This document shows positions 44,707 through 53,939 of a DNA stretch of 64,000 nt, in pieces. The stretch comes from Betaproteobacteria bacterium (GTDB taxonomy: Bacteria > Pseudomonadota > Gammaproteobacteria > Burkholderiales > SG8-39): assembly GCA_005881575.1 (NCBI GenBank), contig VBCA01000017.1, positions 1 through 64,000 of the forward strand. The letters run 5' to 3'. The notes below the pieces were generated by a model. That model was not told the origin of the DNA. It searched no databases and worked only from the letters and a program-made list of their open reading frames with translations. Made by a program: the position numbers and the translations under genes. Positions within the stretch are counted from its first letter, which is position 1. Every line of letters begins with the position of its first letter.

Positions 44707-47388
44707 ATGTCCGCGCTGCCTGAATTCCCCGCCGCCAGCGATCCCGACGCCCTGGAAACCCAGGAATGGCTCGATGCGCTCGAGGCCGTTCTCGAACGCG
44801 AGGGCCCTGAGCGCGCCCACTATCTGCTGGAGAAGCTCGTCGACAAGGCACGCCGTTCGGGGGCCTACATCCCCTTCTCGCTCAATACGGCCTACCTCAA
44901 CACGATCCCGGTGCACATGGAGGAGCGCTCGCCCGGGGATCATGCCTTGGAGGAACGCATTCGCTCGTTCTGCCGCTGGAATGCGATGGTGATGGTGGCG
45001 AAAGCCAACAAGTCGGACGACGAGCTGGGCGGTCACATCGCGAGCTTCGCCTCGGTCGGAACGCTGTTCGGCATCGGTTTCAATCACTTCTGGCACGCGC
45101 CGCACGAAGGGCACGGGGGAGATCTCGTCTACTTCCAGGGACACTCGTCGCCCGGCATCTACGCGCGCGCATTCTTGGAGGGTCGGCTCACCGAAACGCA
45201 GCTCCTGAATTTTCGTCGCGAGGTGGATGGCCAGGGCATCTCTTCCTATCCCCACCCGTGGCTCATGCCCGATTTCTGGCAGTTTCCCACCGTTTCGATG
45301 GGGCTAGGGCCGATTCAGGGTATCTACATGGCGAGGTTCCTGAAATATCTGCAGGCGCGCGGGCTCGCAGGTACGGAGAACCGGAAGGTGTGGGTGTTCT
45401 GCGGCGACGGCGAGATGGATGAACCGGAATCGCTCGGCGCGATCGGCCTCGCGGCGCGTGAGAGGCTCGACAATCTGGTTTTCATAGTCAACTGCAACCT
45501 GCAGCGCCTCGACGGTCCGGTGCGCGGCAACGGCAAGATCATCCAGGAGCTCGAAGCCGATTTTCGCGGGGCGGGCTGGAATGTCATCAAGCTCATTTGG
45601 GGCTCGTATTGGGATCCTCTGTTCGCGCGCGATCTCGAAGGTCGACTGCTTCGCGTCATGGAGGACACGGTCGACGGCGAGTATCAGAACTACAAGGCGA
45701 ACGACGGCGCCTTCGTTCGCAAGCACTTCTTCGGCAAGGACCCGAAACTGCTCGAGATGGTATCGCGCATGACCGACGAGGACATCTGGCGCCTGAACCG
45801 GGGCGGGCACGACCCTCACAAGATCTATGCGGCCTACGCGGCGGCGGTGAAGCACAGGGACGAGCCTACGGTGATCTTGGCCAAGACCATCAAGGGCTAC
45901 GGCCTGGGCAAGCAAGGCCAGGCAAAGAATCCGACCCACCAGCTGAAGAAGATGGACCTCGCAACCATCCGCGAGATGCGCGACCGCTTCAACGTGCCGA
46001 TCCCGGACGACAAGCTCGAGGAATTGCCGCTCTACAAGCCCAAGGACGATGATCCGATCATGGTGTATCTGCAGGAGCGCAGGAAGGCGCTCGGCGGCTA
46101 CCTGCCCCAGCGCCGCCGCAAGGCGGACAGCGTTCCCGCCGCGCCGGCTCTCTCGGTGTTCGATCAACAGTTGAAGGGGTCGGAAGGCCGCGAGATCTCC
46201 ACCACCATGGCGTTCGTGCGCATGCTGACGGCGCTCGTGCGAGACAAGAACATCGGTAGGCACATCGTCCCGATCGTTCCGGACGAAGCGCGCACTTTCG
46301 GCATGGAAGGCATGTTCCGGCAGCTCGCGATCTATTCCTCGGAAGGACAGAAGTACGAACCGGTCGACCGCGAGCAGGTGATGTACTACCGCGAAGACAA
46401 GGCGGGCCAGATTCTCGAAGAAGGCATCAACGAGGCTGGCGCATTCTCGTCCTGGATAGCGGCGGCGACCTCATACAGCCATTCGAATCTTGTCATGGTG
46501 CCGTTCTACATCTTCTACTCGATGTTCGGCATGCAGCGCATCGGGGACCTTGCGTGGGCGGCGGGGGACCAGCGCGCGCGGGGGTTTCTTCTCGGTGCCA
46601 CGGCCGGCCGCACGACTCTGAACGGCGAGGGGTTGCAGCACGAGGACGGACACAGCCATTTGCTCTCCTCGGTCATTCCCAATTGCATTTCGTATGATCC
46701 GACCTTTGCGTATGAGCTTGCCGTGATCGTGCAGGACGGCCTGCGTCGGATGGTCACGCAGCAGGAAGACGTGTTCTATTACGTCACGGTGATGAACGAA
46801 AACTACGAGCATCCGGCAATGCCGGCGGGTGCGGAACAAGCGATTTTGAAGGGCATGTACCTCTTTCGGGAAGGCTCGAAGAAGCAAAAGCGGGTGCAGC
46901 TGCTGGGCTCGGGGACGATCTTGCGCGAAGTCATTGCCGCCGGCGAGCTGCTCGAGGCCGACTGGGGCGTGGCTGCGCATATCTGGAGCACTCCCAGCTT
47001 CACGGAGCTGCGCCGCGAAGGGCTTGCGGTCGAGCGTTGGAACATGCTGCATCCGGAAACGAAGCCCGGGGTCCCGTACGTGACCCAGTGCCTCGAGAAA
47101 CGTGAAGGTCCCGTGATCGCCGCGACCGACTATATCAAGACCTTTGCCGACCAGATTCGACCGTTCATCCCGAGAGACCGCGTCTACCGAGCGCTTGGCA
47201 CGGACGGTTACGGCCGCTCGGATTCCCGCGCCAAGTTGCGCCACTTCTTCGAAGTGAATCGTTACTTCGTGACGGTCGCGGCGCTCAAGGCGCTCGCCGA
47301 TCAGGGCGAAATCAAGCCCAAGGTCGTTTCCGACGCAATCAAGAAATACGGAATCGATCCGGAAAAACCCGGTCCAGTGACCGTCTGA
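44707..47388 (+). CDS. aceE: Pyruvate dehydrogenase E1 component, homodimeric
   Basis: ThDP-dependent E1 of the pyruvate dehydrogenase complex. 893 residues (E. coli 887). Recognisable segments are QEWLDALEAVLEREGPERA, GGHIASFASVGTLFGIGFNH, VYFQGHSSPGIYARAFLEGR and GDGEMDEPES followed by NLVFIVNCNLQRLDGPVRGN (ThDP/Mg motif GDG-N). Others are TIKGYGLG, VPDEARTFGMEGMFRQ and GRTTLNGEGLQHEDGHSH. First gene of aceE-aceF-lpdA-rpiA; AGAGG precedes the ATG. Confidence 0.98.
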   Translation: MSALPEFPAASDPDALETQEWLDALEAVLEREGPERAHYLLEKLVDKARRSGAYIPFSLNTAYLNTIPVHMEERSPGDHALEERIRSFCRWNAMVMVAKANKSDDELGGHIASFASVGTLFGIGFNHFWHAPHEGHGGDLVYFQGHSSPGIYARAFLEGRLTETQLLNFRREVDGQGISSYPHPWLMPDFWQFPTVSMGLGPIQGIYMARFLKYLQARGLAGTENRKVWVFCGDGEMDEPESLGAIGLAARERLDNLVFIVNCNLQRLDGPVRGNGKIIQELEADFRGAGWNVIKLIWGSYWDPLFARDLEGRLLRVMEDTVDGEYQNYKANDGAFVRKHFFGKDPKLLEMVSRMTDEDIWRLNRGGHDPHKIYAAYAAAVKHRDEPTVILAKTIKGYGLGKQGQAKNPTHQLKKMDLATIREMRDRFNVPIPDDKLEELPLYKPKDDDPIMVYLQERRKALGGYLPQRRRKADSVPAAPALSVFDQQLKGSEGREISTTMAFVRMLTALVRDKNIGRHIVPIVPDEARTFGMEGMFRQLAIYSSEGQKYEPVDREQVMYYREDKAGQILEEGINEAGAFSSWIAAATSYSHSNLVMVPFYIFYSMFGMQRIGDLAWAAGDQRARGFLLGATAGRTTLNGEGLQHEDGHSHLLSSVIPNCISYDPTFAYELAVIVQDGLRRMVTQQEDVFYYVTVMNENYEHPAMPAGAEQAILKGMYLFREGSKKQKRVQLLGSGTILREVIAAGELLEADWGVAAHIWSTPSFTELRREGLAVERWNMLHPETKPGVPYVTQCLEKREGPVIAATDYIKTFADQIRPFIPRDRVYRALGTDGYGRSDSRAKLRHFFEVNRYFVTVAALKALADQGEIKPKVVSDAIKKYGIDPEKPGPVTV

Positions 47389-47454
47389 TCGAGCGCGCGC
47401 CGGAAGCATCGGCGGGGCCCGCCCCACGGCACTCCAATCGCGAACTGAGCAAGC

Positions 47455-48780
47455 ATGGGAACCCCTAGGGAAGTCTTCGTACCCGACATCGGCGACTTCA
47501 AGAACGTCGATGTAATCGAGGTGCTCGTCAAACCGGGCGATGCAGTGCAGCCGGAACAGTCGCTGATCACCGTGGAATCGGACAAGGCGACGATGGAGAT
47601 TCCGTCGCCGGCTGCCGGTGTGGTGAAGGACTTGCGGGTCAAGACCGGCGACAAGGTTTCACAGGGCAGTCCCATCCTCATCCTCGAAGAGACAGAAAGT
47701 GCTGCGGCGGCGCCGGCGAAGCCGGTCCCGAAACCTACAGACGCGCCCAAGGGAAAGCTCGCCCCGGTGCTTGCAGCCGTCCCGTCACCGGCCCCCGCCG
47801 CCCCCACAGTGGGCCGCGCCGAATCGATCTCCAATGCGTCTGCGCCGGGTCCTGGAGGGACGCCGCACGCGAGCCCCTCGGTGCGCAAGTTCGCGCGCGA
47901 GCTGGGCGTCGACCTCATTCGGGTCAAGGGCTCGGGCCCGAAAGGACGCATCACGCAGGCGGATGTCCAGGAGTTCGTGAAGGGAGTGATGAGGGGTGCG
48001 CCCGCCGCCGCCGCCGCGGTCGCCGCGCGCGGCGGACTCGTTCTGGATCTGCCCGAGTGGCCGCAGGTGGATTTCGCGAAGTTCGGCCCGATCGAAACCA
48101 AACCGCTGTCGCGAATCAGGAAGCTTTCCGGGGGGTTCCTGCACCGCAACTGGATCTCGATCCCGCATGTCACTCAGCACGACGAGGCCGACATCACCGA
48201 GCTCGAGGCGTTCCGCAAGGAGAACGCGCAGGTCGCGGAAAAAGGAGGCTTCAAACTCACCATGCTCGCGTTCCTGGTGAAAGCTTCGGTGAACGCGTTG
48301 AAGGAGTTTCCGGACTTTAACGCATCCCTTGACAAGACTGGCGAGAACCTGATCGTCAAGAAGTACTATCACATCGGAGTTGCGGTCGATACGCCCGACG
48401 GCCTACTGGTGCCAGTGATCCGCGACGCTGACCGCAAGGGTGTTTTCGATTTGGCGAAGGAGCTGGCTGAAATTTCCAAGGCAGCGCGCGAGAAAAAACT
48501 CAAGCCCGACAGCATGCGCGGCGGCACCTTCAGCATCTCCAGCCTTGGCGGCATCGGTGGCACGGCGTTCACGCCCATCATCAACGCACCCGAAGTTGCG
48601 ATTCTCGGTGTGGCGAGATCGCAGATGCGGCCGGTGTACAAGGACGGGACTTTCGCTCCGCGGCTGATGCTGCCCCTGTCGCTCGCCTACGACCACCGCG
48701 TCATCGACGGTGCCGCCGGCGCGCGCTTCACGACCTATCTGGCCTCAGTCCTCTCCGACATCCGCCGCACCCTTTTATGA
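47455..48780 (+). CDS. aceF: Dihydrolipoyllysine acetyltransferase (PDH E2)
   Basis: Core of the pyruvate dehydrogenase complex. One lipoyl domain (about 1-78) with the lipoylated Lys in [12 protein letters not shown], and an Ala/Pro-rich linker. Then a peripheral subunit-binding domain (about 140-178; PSVRKFARELGVDLIRVKG, GRITQADVQEFV) and the acyltransferase domain with catalytic YDHRVIDGAAGARF. 441 residues, short because only one lipoyl domain is present; E. coli AceF has three. The gap to aceE is 66 bases. The downstream E3 carries an additional lipoyl domain of nearly the same sequence. Confidence 0.97.
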   Translation: MGTPREVFVPDIGDFKNVDVIEVLVKPGDAVQPEQSLITVESDKATMEIPSPAAGVVKDLRVKTGDKVSQGSPILILEETESAAAAPAKPVPKPTDAPKGKLAPVLAAVPSPAPAAPTVGRAESISNASAPGPGGTPHASPSVRKFARELGVDLIRVKGSGPKGRITQADVQEFVKGVMRGAPAAAAAVAARGGLVLDLPEWPQVDFAKFGPIETKPLSRIRKLSGGFLHRNWISIPHVTQHDEADITELEAFRKENAQVAEKGGFKLTMLAFLVKASVNALKEFPDFNASLDKTGENLIVKKYYHIGVAVDTPDGLLVPVIRDADRKGVFDLAKELAEISKAAREKKLKPDSMRGGTFSISSLGGIGGTAFTPIINAPEVAILGVARSQMRPVYKDGTFAPRLMLPLSLAYDHRVIDGAAGARFTTYLASVLSDIRRTLL

Positions 48781-48787
48781 GGACGGC

Positions 48788-50533
48788 GTGGCGCAGATGA
48801 TCGAAGTCAAGGTACCGGATATCGGGGATTTCAAGGACATCGACGTCATTGAAGTACTGGTGAAACCCGGTGACCGTGTAGCCAAGGAAACCTCCCTCAT
48901 CACGCTCGAGTCCGACAAGGCGACGATGGAAATTCCGTCCACGGACGCCGGCGTCGTCAAGGAGCTGTGGGTCAAGGTCGGGGACAAGGTCTCTCAGGGG
49001 TCGGTCATCGCCTTGCTCGAGGCGGAGAGTGCGGTGGTGGCGCCGTCCGCGCCGCGTCCGGCCGCCCCTGCGGCATCGACGATTTCCGCACCTGCCGCAA
49101 CCAAGGCCTACGGCGGCGCAGCCGACATGACTTGTGACATGCTGGTGCTGGGTTCCGGTCCTGGCGGTTATTCGGCCGCCTTCCGCGCCGCCGACCTCGG
49201 CTTGAACAGCATTCTGGTCGAACGTTATCCGACGCTCGGCGGCGTCTGCCTGAATGTCGGCTGCATCCCGTCGAAAGCGCTCCTGCACGTCGCTGCGGTC
49301 ATGGACGAGGCAAAGCATCTGTCGGAGCACGGCATCGGCTTCGGCGAGCCGAGGGTGGATCTCGACGCGTTGCGCGCGTGGAAGAACAAGGTAGTGGGCA
49401 AGCTGACCGGAGGGCTTACGGGCATGGCGCGCTCGCGCAAAGTGACGGTGCTGCAGGGTACCGGGGCCTTCCTAGGGCCGAACCATCTTGCCGTAGAAGC
49501 GAAGGACGGGCGCAAGGTCGTCGCATTCAGAAACGCGATCATCGCAGCGGGCTCGCAATCGGCGAAGGTCCCCTTTATTCCGGAGGACCCGCGAATCGTC
49601 GACTCGACCGCGGCGCTTGAGCTGCGGCAACGGCCGAAGCGCCTGCTCGTGATTGGAGGCGGCATCATCGGCCTGGAAATGGGCACGGTATATTCCACCC
49701 TCGGCGCCCGGCTGGATGTGGTCGAGGTGCTCGATGGCCTGATGTCCGGGGTAGACCGGGACCTGGTCAAGGTATGGCAGACGTTCAACGCGCGCCGCTT
49801 CGACAACGTCATGCTGAAGACCAGGACCGCCAAGGTCGAAGCCGTGAAGGAAGGACTGAGGGTGTCTTTCGAAGGCGAGAACGCCTCGGCAAAGCCGCAG
49901 CTCTACGACATGATCCTGGTTTCCGTGGGCCGGACTCCCAACGGCAGGAAGATCGGGGCCGACGCCGCCGGCGTAGCGGTGAACGAGCGCGGCTTCATCC
50001 CCGTGGACGCGCAAATGCGCACCAACATCCCGCACATCTACGCGATCGGCGATATCGCCAGGCTGCCGATGCTCGCGCATAAGGCGGTGCACGAAGGTCA
50101 CGTCGCAGCGGAAGCTGCTGCGGGGCAGAAATCCTACTTCGACGCGCGCGTGATTCCCTCGGTAGCGTATACCGATCCTGAGATCGCCTGGGCGGGACTA
50201 ACCGAGGAGGAAGCGAAAAACCAGGGAGTCAAATTCGGGGTTGCCAAATTTCCCTGGGCAGCTTCGGGACGCGCCATCGCCAACGGCCGCGACGAGGGCT
50301 TCAGCAAGCTGATCTTTTCGGAGGAGTCGCAGCGCCTCATCGGCGGAGCCATCGTCGGAGCTGGAGCGGGCGATCTCATCAGCGAGATTGCGCTCGCCGT
50401 CGAAATGGGCGCCGACGCCGTCGATATCGGCAAGACCATACATCCGCATCCGACGACGAGCGAATCGGTTGGAATGGCGGCAGAGCTGTATGAGGGCGTG
50501 TGCACCGATCTGCCACCGTCGAAACGGCGATGA
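48788..50533 (+). CDS. lpdA: Dihydrolipoamide dehydrogenase with N-terminal lipoyl domain (PDH E3)
   Basis: Flavoprotein reoxidising lipoamide with NAD. The N-terminal lipoyl domain (about 1-80; [32 protein letters not shown]) is joined by an Ala/Pro linker to a disulfide reductase. That part has [17 protein letters not shown] (FAD), [17 protein letters not shown] (redox Cys pair), [15 protein letters not shown] (NAD), [16 protein letters not shown] and a C-terminal HPHPTTSE with the catalytic His-Glu. GTG at 48788 with GAGGA nearby gives [14 protein letters not shown], the family start; ATG at 48797 is the alternative. Its stop overlaps the rpiA start (ATGA). Confidence 0.97.
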   Translation: MAQMIEVKVPDIGDFKDIDVIEVLVKPGDRVAKETSLITLESDKATMEIPSTDAGVVKELWVKVGDKVSQGSVIALLEAESAVVAPSAPRPAAPAASTISAPAATKAYGGAADMTCDMLVLGSGPGGYSAAFRAADLGLNSILVERYPTLGGVCLNVGCIPSKALLHVAAVMDEAKHLSEHGIGFGEPRVDLDALRAWKNKVVGKLTGGLTGMARSRKVTVLQGTGAFLGPNHLAVEAKDGRKVVAFRNAIIAAGSQSAKVPFIPEDPRIVDSTAALELRQRPKRLLVIGGGIIGLEMGTVYSTLGARLDVVEVLDGLMSGVDRDLVKVWQTFNARRFDNVMLKTRTAKVEAVKEGLRVSFEGENASAKPQLYDMILVSVGRTPNGRKIGADAAGVAVNERGFIPVDAQMRTNIPHIYAIGDIARLPMLAHKAVHEGHVAAEAAAGQKSYFDARVIPSVAYTDPEIAWAGLTEEEAKNQGVKFGVAKFPWAASGRAIANGRDEGFSKLIFSEESQRLIGGAIVGAGAGDLISEIALAVEMGADAVDIGKTIHPHPTTSESVGMAAELYEGVCTDLPPSKRR

Positions 50534-51192
50534 CCCAGGACGAGCTCAAGCAGGCAGTCGCCCGCGAGGCGATCAAGCACGTGGTGGAGGACGCCGTGAT
50601 CGGCGTCGGCACAGGGTCCACCGCCAGTCTTTTCATCGACGAGCTTGCCAGAATGAAGAATCGCATTGCCGGCGCGGTCGCGAGCTCGGAAGGGTCCGCT
50701 GAGCGGCTCAAGGGTCGCGGCATTCGCGTCTTGGATCTCAACAGCGTCAACGAGCTGCCGGTCTATATCGACGGTGCGGACGAAATCACCGAGCACCTCG
50801 CCATGATCAAGGGCGGGGGCGGCGCGCTCACCCGAGAGAAAATCGTCGCCGCGGTGGCGAAGAAGTTCGTTTGCATCGCGGACGAGTCGAAGCTCGTTCC
50901 GGTGCTTGGCAAATTTCCGCTGCCGGTCGAAGTGATTGCGATGGCACGCGCCTATGTGGCGCGCCAGATGGTGAGGCTCGGCGGACAGCCCAAGCTTCGC
51001 CAAGGCATTACCACCGATAACGGCAACATCATCCTCGACGTGTGGGGGCTCTCGATCCTCAATCCGGTCGAGCTGGAAACGGCGCTCAACAATATCGCCG
51101 GCGTCGTCACCAACGGATTGTTCGCCCGGCGCCGAGCCGATGTGCTCCTGCTCGGAACCAAGACGGGCGTGAGAACGATCGCCCGGAAATAG
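50530..51192 (+). CDS. rpiA: Ribose-5-phosphate isomerase A
   Basis: Interconverts ribose-5-phosphate and ribulose-5-phosphate (non-oxidative pentose phosphate pathway). It has [59 protein letters not shown] split over the phosphate and catalytic loops (Asp, Glu, Lys), and [18 protein letters not shown] near the end. 220 residues, standard. ATG overlaps the lpdA stop by 4 bases, so it is translationally coupled to the PDH operon. The transketolase gene of the same pathway is 8 kb away. Confidence 0.96.
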   Translation: MTQDELKQAVAREAIKHVVEDAVIGVGTGSTASLFIDELARMKNRIAGAVASSEGSAERLKGRGIRVLDLNSVNELPVYIDGADEITEHLAMIKGGGGALTREKIVAAVAKKFVCIADESKLVPVLGKFPLPVEVIAMARAYVARQMVRLGGQPKLRQGITTDNGNIILDVWGLSILNPVELETALNNIAGVVTNGLFARRRADVLLLGTKTGVRTIARK

Positions 51193-51197
51193 AGCGC

Positions 51198-51470
51198 CTA
51201 CTTGTCCGGTGGCACGTAGCCGGAAGCCACGTCGGCTCCGGATCCGAAGAAATGCTTCTCCATCTGCTCGGCGAGATATTTCCGCGCACGCGGGTCGGCG
51301 AGGTTCAGCTTGTTCTCGTTGATGAGCATGGTCTGATGCTTGATCCAGGCCTGCCAGGCTTCCTTGGAGACATTCTCGTAAATGCGCTTGCCGAGCTCGC
51401 CCGGGTAAGGGGGTAAGTCCAGCCCTTCCGCGTCGCGGCCGAGCTTGATGCATTTCACCATCCTTGTCAT
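51198..51470 (-). CDS. Probable Fe(II)-trafficking / oxidative damage protection protein (YggX family)
   Basis: Small conserved protein linked to iron handling and protection of Fe-S clusters. It contains [20 protein letters not shown] with the single conserved Cys, then [40 protein letters not shown] and a C-terminal Gly/Pro tail. 90 residues (an ATG three codons in would give 87). Preceded by GAGG. It is convergent with rpiA and lies 33 bases downstream of argA, probably in one transcript. Confidence 0.95.
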   Translation of the reverse strand: MTRMVKCIKLGRDAEGLDLPPYPGELGKRIYENVSKEAWQAWIKHQTMLINENKLNLADPRARKYLAEQMEKHFFGSGADVASGYVPPDK

Positions 51471-51503
51471 TTTCGCAACCTCGATTCTGTTATCAGGTCG
51501 ATT

Positions 51504-52817
51504 TTAAGTCCGCTTTACCAAAATTTTCGAGCGCCGCTGGTAGTTATACAGTGCTTTCCTTTCCCCCGGCAGAGCGGCGATATCCGCTTCGGCGAACCCG
51601 CGCTCTATGAACCAGTGGGTCGCCCGCGTCGTGAGCACGAACAGCTTCTTCAGCTTGGAGGCTCGCGCCTGTGTCTCGACATGGTTCAGCAGGCGTTCGC
51701 CGTAGCCTGCGTCCCTGTAATCGGGCCGCACCGCGAGGCAGGCAAGCTCGCCGGCGCGGGCGTCCGGGAACGGGTAGAGTGCCGCGCAGCCGACGACCAC
51801 CCCGTCGTGCTCGATCAACGAAAAGCGCCCGATCTCGCGTTCGAGCAGTTCGCGCCCGCGGCGCACGAGCGTCCCGTCTTCCTCGAGCGGCTCGATCAGC
51901 TTGAGAATGCCCCCCGCATCGTCGATCTCGGCCGGGCGTAGCTTCACCACCTTGTCGGATGTGATCATGGTGCCCGAACCTTCATGGGTGAACAATTCGA
52001 TCAGCAGAGCGCCGGGGACCGTCCGGCTGATGATATGGGCGCGTTGCATTCCCCCGCGCACGGCCTCGACGGCGTGTGCGAGGTAAAGCCGCGTATCGTC
52101 GGACAGACGGTTGCTGCGTGCGAGCAGCCCCGCTGCCTCCTCCGCCGTGAGCTCTGGCAGCAACTCGCCCTCCTTGTCCTGTACGGGCGCATCGGAGAAG
52201 AAGATCAGCTTTTCGGCGTGGATCGCCGTCGCCGTTGCCACCGCTACGTCTTCCATGGCGAGGTTGAAGACCTCGCCCGTGGGCGAATAGCCGACGGGCG
52301 ACACGATCGCGATGTTGCCGGCGTCCAGACACCCCGCGATCGCCTGCGCATCGACCTTGCGCACCGAGCCGGTGTACTGGAAGTCGATGCCGTCGTGCAC
52401 GCCCATCGGCTGCGCCGTGATGAAATTTCCCGAGACGCTGTTGATCGCGGCGCCCGCCATGGGCGAGTTGGGAAGGCCCAGGGACAGCAACGCGTCGATC
52501 TCCACACGCAACAAGCCGACAGCCTCTTTCACACATTCGAGCGCAACGGGATCCGTGATGCGCAACCCCTTCGCATAGCGCGAGCGGAGCTTGCGGCGCT
52601 TGAGTTGCGCCTCGATCTGCGGGCGTGAGCCGTGCACCAGTACCACGCGTATGCCGGTGCTATGAAGTAGGCTGATGTCGTGTGCGAGGTCGACGAACCT
52701 GCGCTCCGCGAATATCTCTCCGCCAAACGCAAGTACGAAGGTCTTTCCGCGGAACGCGTGGAAATACGGGGCAACAGAGCGAACCCAGCTGACGAACTGG
52801 GTGGGATGGGACGGCAT
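51504..52817 (-). CDS. argA: Amino-acid N-acetyltransferase (N-acetylglutamate synthase)
   Basis: First step of arginine synthesis by the classical ArgA route. The N-terminal amino-acid-kinase-like domain (about 1-280) has FVSWVRSVAPYFHAFRGKTF, VLAFGGEIFAE and VLVHGSRPQIEAQL. The C-terminal GNAT acetyltransferase (about 290-437) has EIDDAGGILKLIEPLEEDG, ELACLAVRPDYRDAGYGERL (acetyl-CoA loop) and LTTRATHWFIERGF. 437 residues, usual. The kinase-like domain normally binds arginine for feedback inhibition. Confidence 0.97.
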   Translation of the reverse strand: MPSHPTQFVSWVRSVAPYFHAFRGKTFVLAFGGEIFAERRFVDLAHDISLLHSTGIRVVLVHGSRPQIEAQLKRRKLRSRYAKGLRITDPVALECVKEAVGLLRVEIDALLSLGLPNSPMAGAAINSVSGNFITAQPMGVHDGIDFQYTGSVRKVDAQAIAGCLDAGNIAIVSPVGYSPTGEVFNLAMEDVAVATATAIHAEKLIFFSDAPVQDKEGELLPELTAEEAAGLLARSNRLSDDTRLYLAHAVEAVRGGMQRAHIISRTVPGALLIELFTHEGSGTMITSDKVVKLRPAEIDDAGGILKLIEPLEEDGTLVRRGRELLEREIGRFSLIEHDGVVVGCAALYPFPDARAGELACLAVRPDYRDAGYGERLLNHVETQARASKLKKLFVLTTRATHWFIERGFAEADIAALPGERKALYNYQRRSKILVKRT

Positions 52818-52843
52818 GGTTGCGTTGTTCTTAAGGAACCCCG

Positions 52844-52849
52844 ATTCTA
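52844..52849 (-). promoter_or_regulatory. Putative -10 element (TAGAAT) of argA
   Basis: Minus strand reads TGGCTAGAATCGGGG, 26 bases upstream of the argA ATG. No clear -35; matches the recurrent motif. Confidence 0.45.
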
Positions 52850-52892
52850 GCCAGTTGCCCCCGCTAGATACAGCGCGCCCGGCATGCAGAGA

Positions 52893-53633
52893 CTAACAAT
52901 CGCCCCACAGCGCCTGCATCGCTGCGATCGCTGCGAGCGGCGCGGTCTCAGTGCGAAGCACCCGCGGCCCGAAGCGGACCGCAACGAACCCTCTCCTTTC
53001 CGCGCGCTGCCGCTCCTCGGGCGCGAGCCCTCCTTCCGGTCCGACCAGCAAAGTCACCTTGCCCGGCGGTTCAAGCCGTTTCAAGTCTCGATCGGCATCG
53101 GGCGCAAGAAGCAGCCGCAATCCGTCGGCGGCCGCCTGACCAAGAAACCCATCGAAGTCGATGATCGCTGCGACCTCCGGTACGTGGTTGCGTCCGCATT
53201 GCTCGCAGGCGGCAATCACGACGTTGCGCCAGTGGGCGACGCGCCTGTCGGCGCGATCGCTCGAGAGTCTCATTACGGAGCGCTCGCTCGCGATGGGCAC
53301 TATCCTGGAGACGCCAAGCTCGGTGGATTTCTGCAAGGTAGCGTCCATCCGATCTCCGCTCGATACGCACTGAGCGAGCGCGATGACCAGAGGCGACTCG
53401 CGCTCCGACGTCTGTCTCGATATCACATGGGCACGCGCATCGCGGCGGGAAACCCGCGTCAGCTCGGCGGAGAATTCCCCGCCCTCTCCGTTGAACAAGA
53501 CGACCGCGTCGCCGCGGCGCAGGCGCAGGACCGCACAATGACGCGCCACCCGCTCCGGCAAATCGATCTCGGCACCGAGGGAAAGCTGCATCGGTGCAAA
53601 AAACCGCGGGACGCAAGCTGGAAGAGCTTTCAT
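52893..53633 (-). CDS. rsmE: 16S rRNA (uracil-1498-N3)-methyltransferase
   Basis: SPOUT-class enzyme methylating U1498 of 16S rRNA. The N-terminal PUA-like part begins CVPRFFAPMQ. The knotted C-terminal domain has ALAQCVSSGDRMDATLQKST, ELGVSRIVPI, LLVGPEGGLAPEE and RFGPRVLRTETAPLAAIAAM. 246 residues, standard. It lies 75 bases upstream of argA; a TAGAAT element in that gap suggests argA has its own start. Divergent from the 6S RNA gene. Confidence 0.95.
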   Translation of the reverse strand: MKALPACVPRFFAPMQLSLGAEIDLPERVARHCAVLRLRRGDAVVLFNGEGGEFSAELTRVSRRDARAHVISRQTSERESPLVIALAQCVSSGDRMDATLQKSTELGVSRIVPIASERSVMRLSSDRADRRVAHWRNVVIAACEQCGRNHVPEVAAIIDFDGFLGQAAADGLRLLLAPDADRDLKRLEPPGKVTLLVGPEGGLAPEERQRAERRGFVAVRFGPRVLRTETAPLAAIAAMQALWGDC

Positions 53634-53723
53634 GCCGCGATTTTATCCAAGGCGGACCCCGGCCTTGACTTTCTCTGTAACCCCATGATTTCAAGGAAAC
53701 TACGGCTTTTTTCGCCGTGGCGC

Positions 53724-53732
53724 TGTTATAAT
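53724..53732 (+). promoter_or_regulatory. Extended -10 promoter (TGT-TATAAT) of the 6S RNA gene
   Basis: TGTTATAAT lies about 8 bases before the predicted RNA 5' end. No good -35 hexamer. Confidence 0.65.
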
Positions 53733-53739
53733 CCGGGCA

Positions 53740-53896
53740 ATAAGAATAGCTCTGGGGAGAACGGCTTACGTAGGAGACCGGCCGCACCAATTGCTCTCGT
53801 TGCGCTGCCGCCCAGGAGGGAATGGGCGGCTCAAGACTGCGACGATATCGAGCACCCTTGCTTGCACCCAGCCTGCGCTTGCTCCAAGAGTTGCGA
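53740..53896 (+). ncRNA. ssrS: 6S RNA
   Basis: Small RNA that binds the sigma-70 RNA polymerase holoenzyme as an open-promoter mimic. The sequence folds into the family architecture. The closing stem is CTCT-GGAG near 53751-53761 with CTCC-AAGAG near 53882-53890. An inner helix CGTAGG (53769-53774) pairs with CCTGCG (53872-53877), then comes a large central bubble. The long terminal hairpin has TGCTC/GAGCA, CGTTGCG/TGCGACG and GCCGCCCA/TGGGCGGC. The segments ACTGCGACGA (53836-53845) and AGCCTGCG (53870-53877) match conserved 6S stretches known from E. coli. A TATAAT promoter precedes it and a T-run terminator follows. Ends are estimates. It fills most of the 306-base gap before the FAH gene. 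Confidence 0.88.
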
Positions 53897-53903
53897 TTTT
53901 TTT
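53875..53903 (+). terminator. Rho-independent terminator of the 6S RNA gene
   Basis: CGC-GCTC / GAGT-GCG hairpin with CAA loop, followed by seven T at 53897-53903. The hairpin shares bases with the 3' strand of the 6S closing stem. Confidence 0.75.
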
Positions 53904-53939
53904 AAGCGGCCGCACGATGATCTGGAAAGGAAGCCAAAA

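Noticed and set aside
45304-46263. 319-residue minus-strand frame opposite aceE
   Set aside because: Shadow composition; aceE motifs cover the same bases.
52884-53939. Upstream extension of the FAH-family frame (352 codons)
   Set aside because: It is antisense to rsmE and crosses the 6S RNA gene; the family begins at 53940 with a ribosome site.
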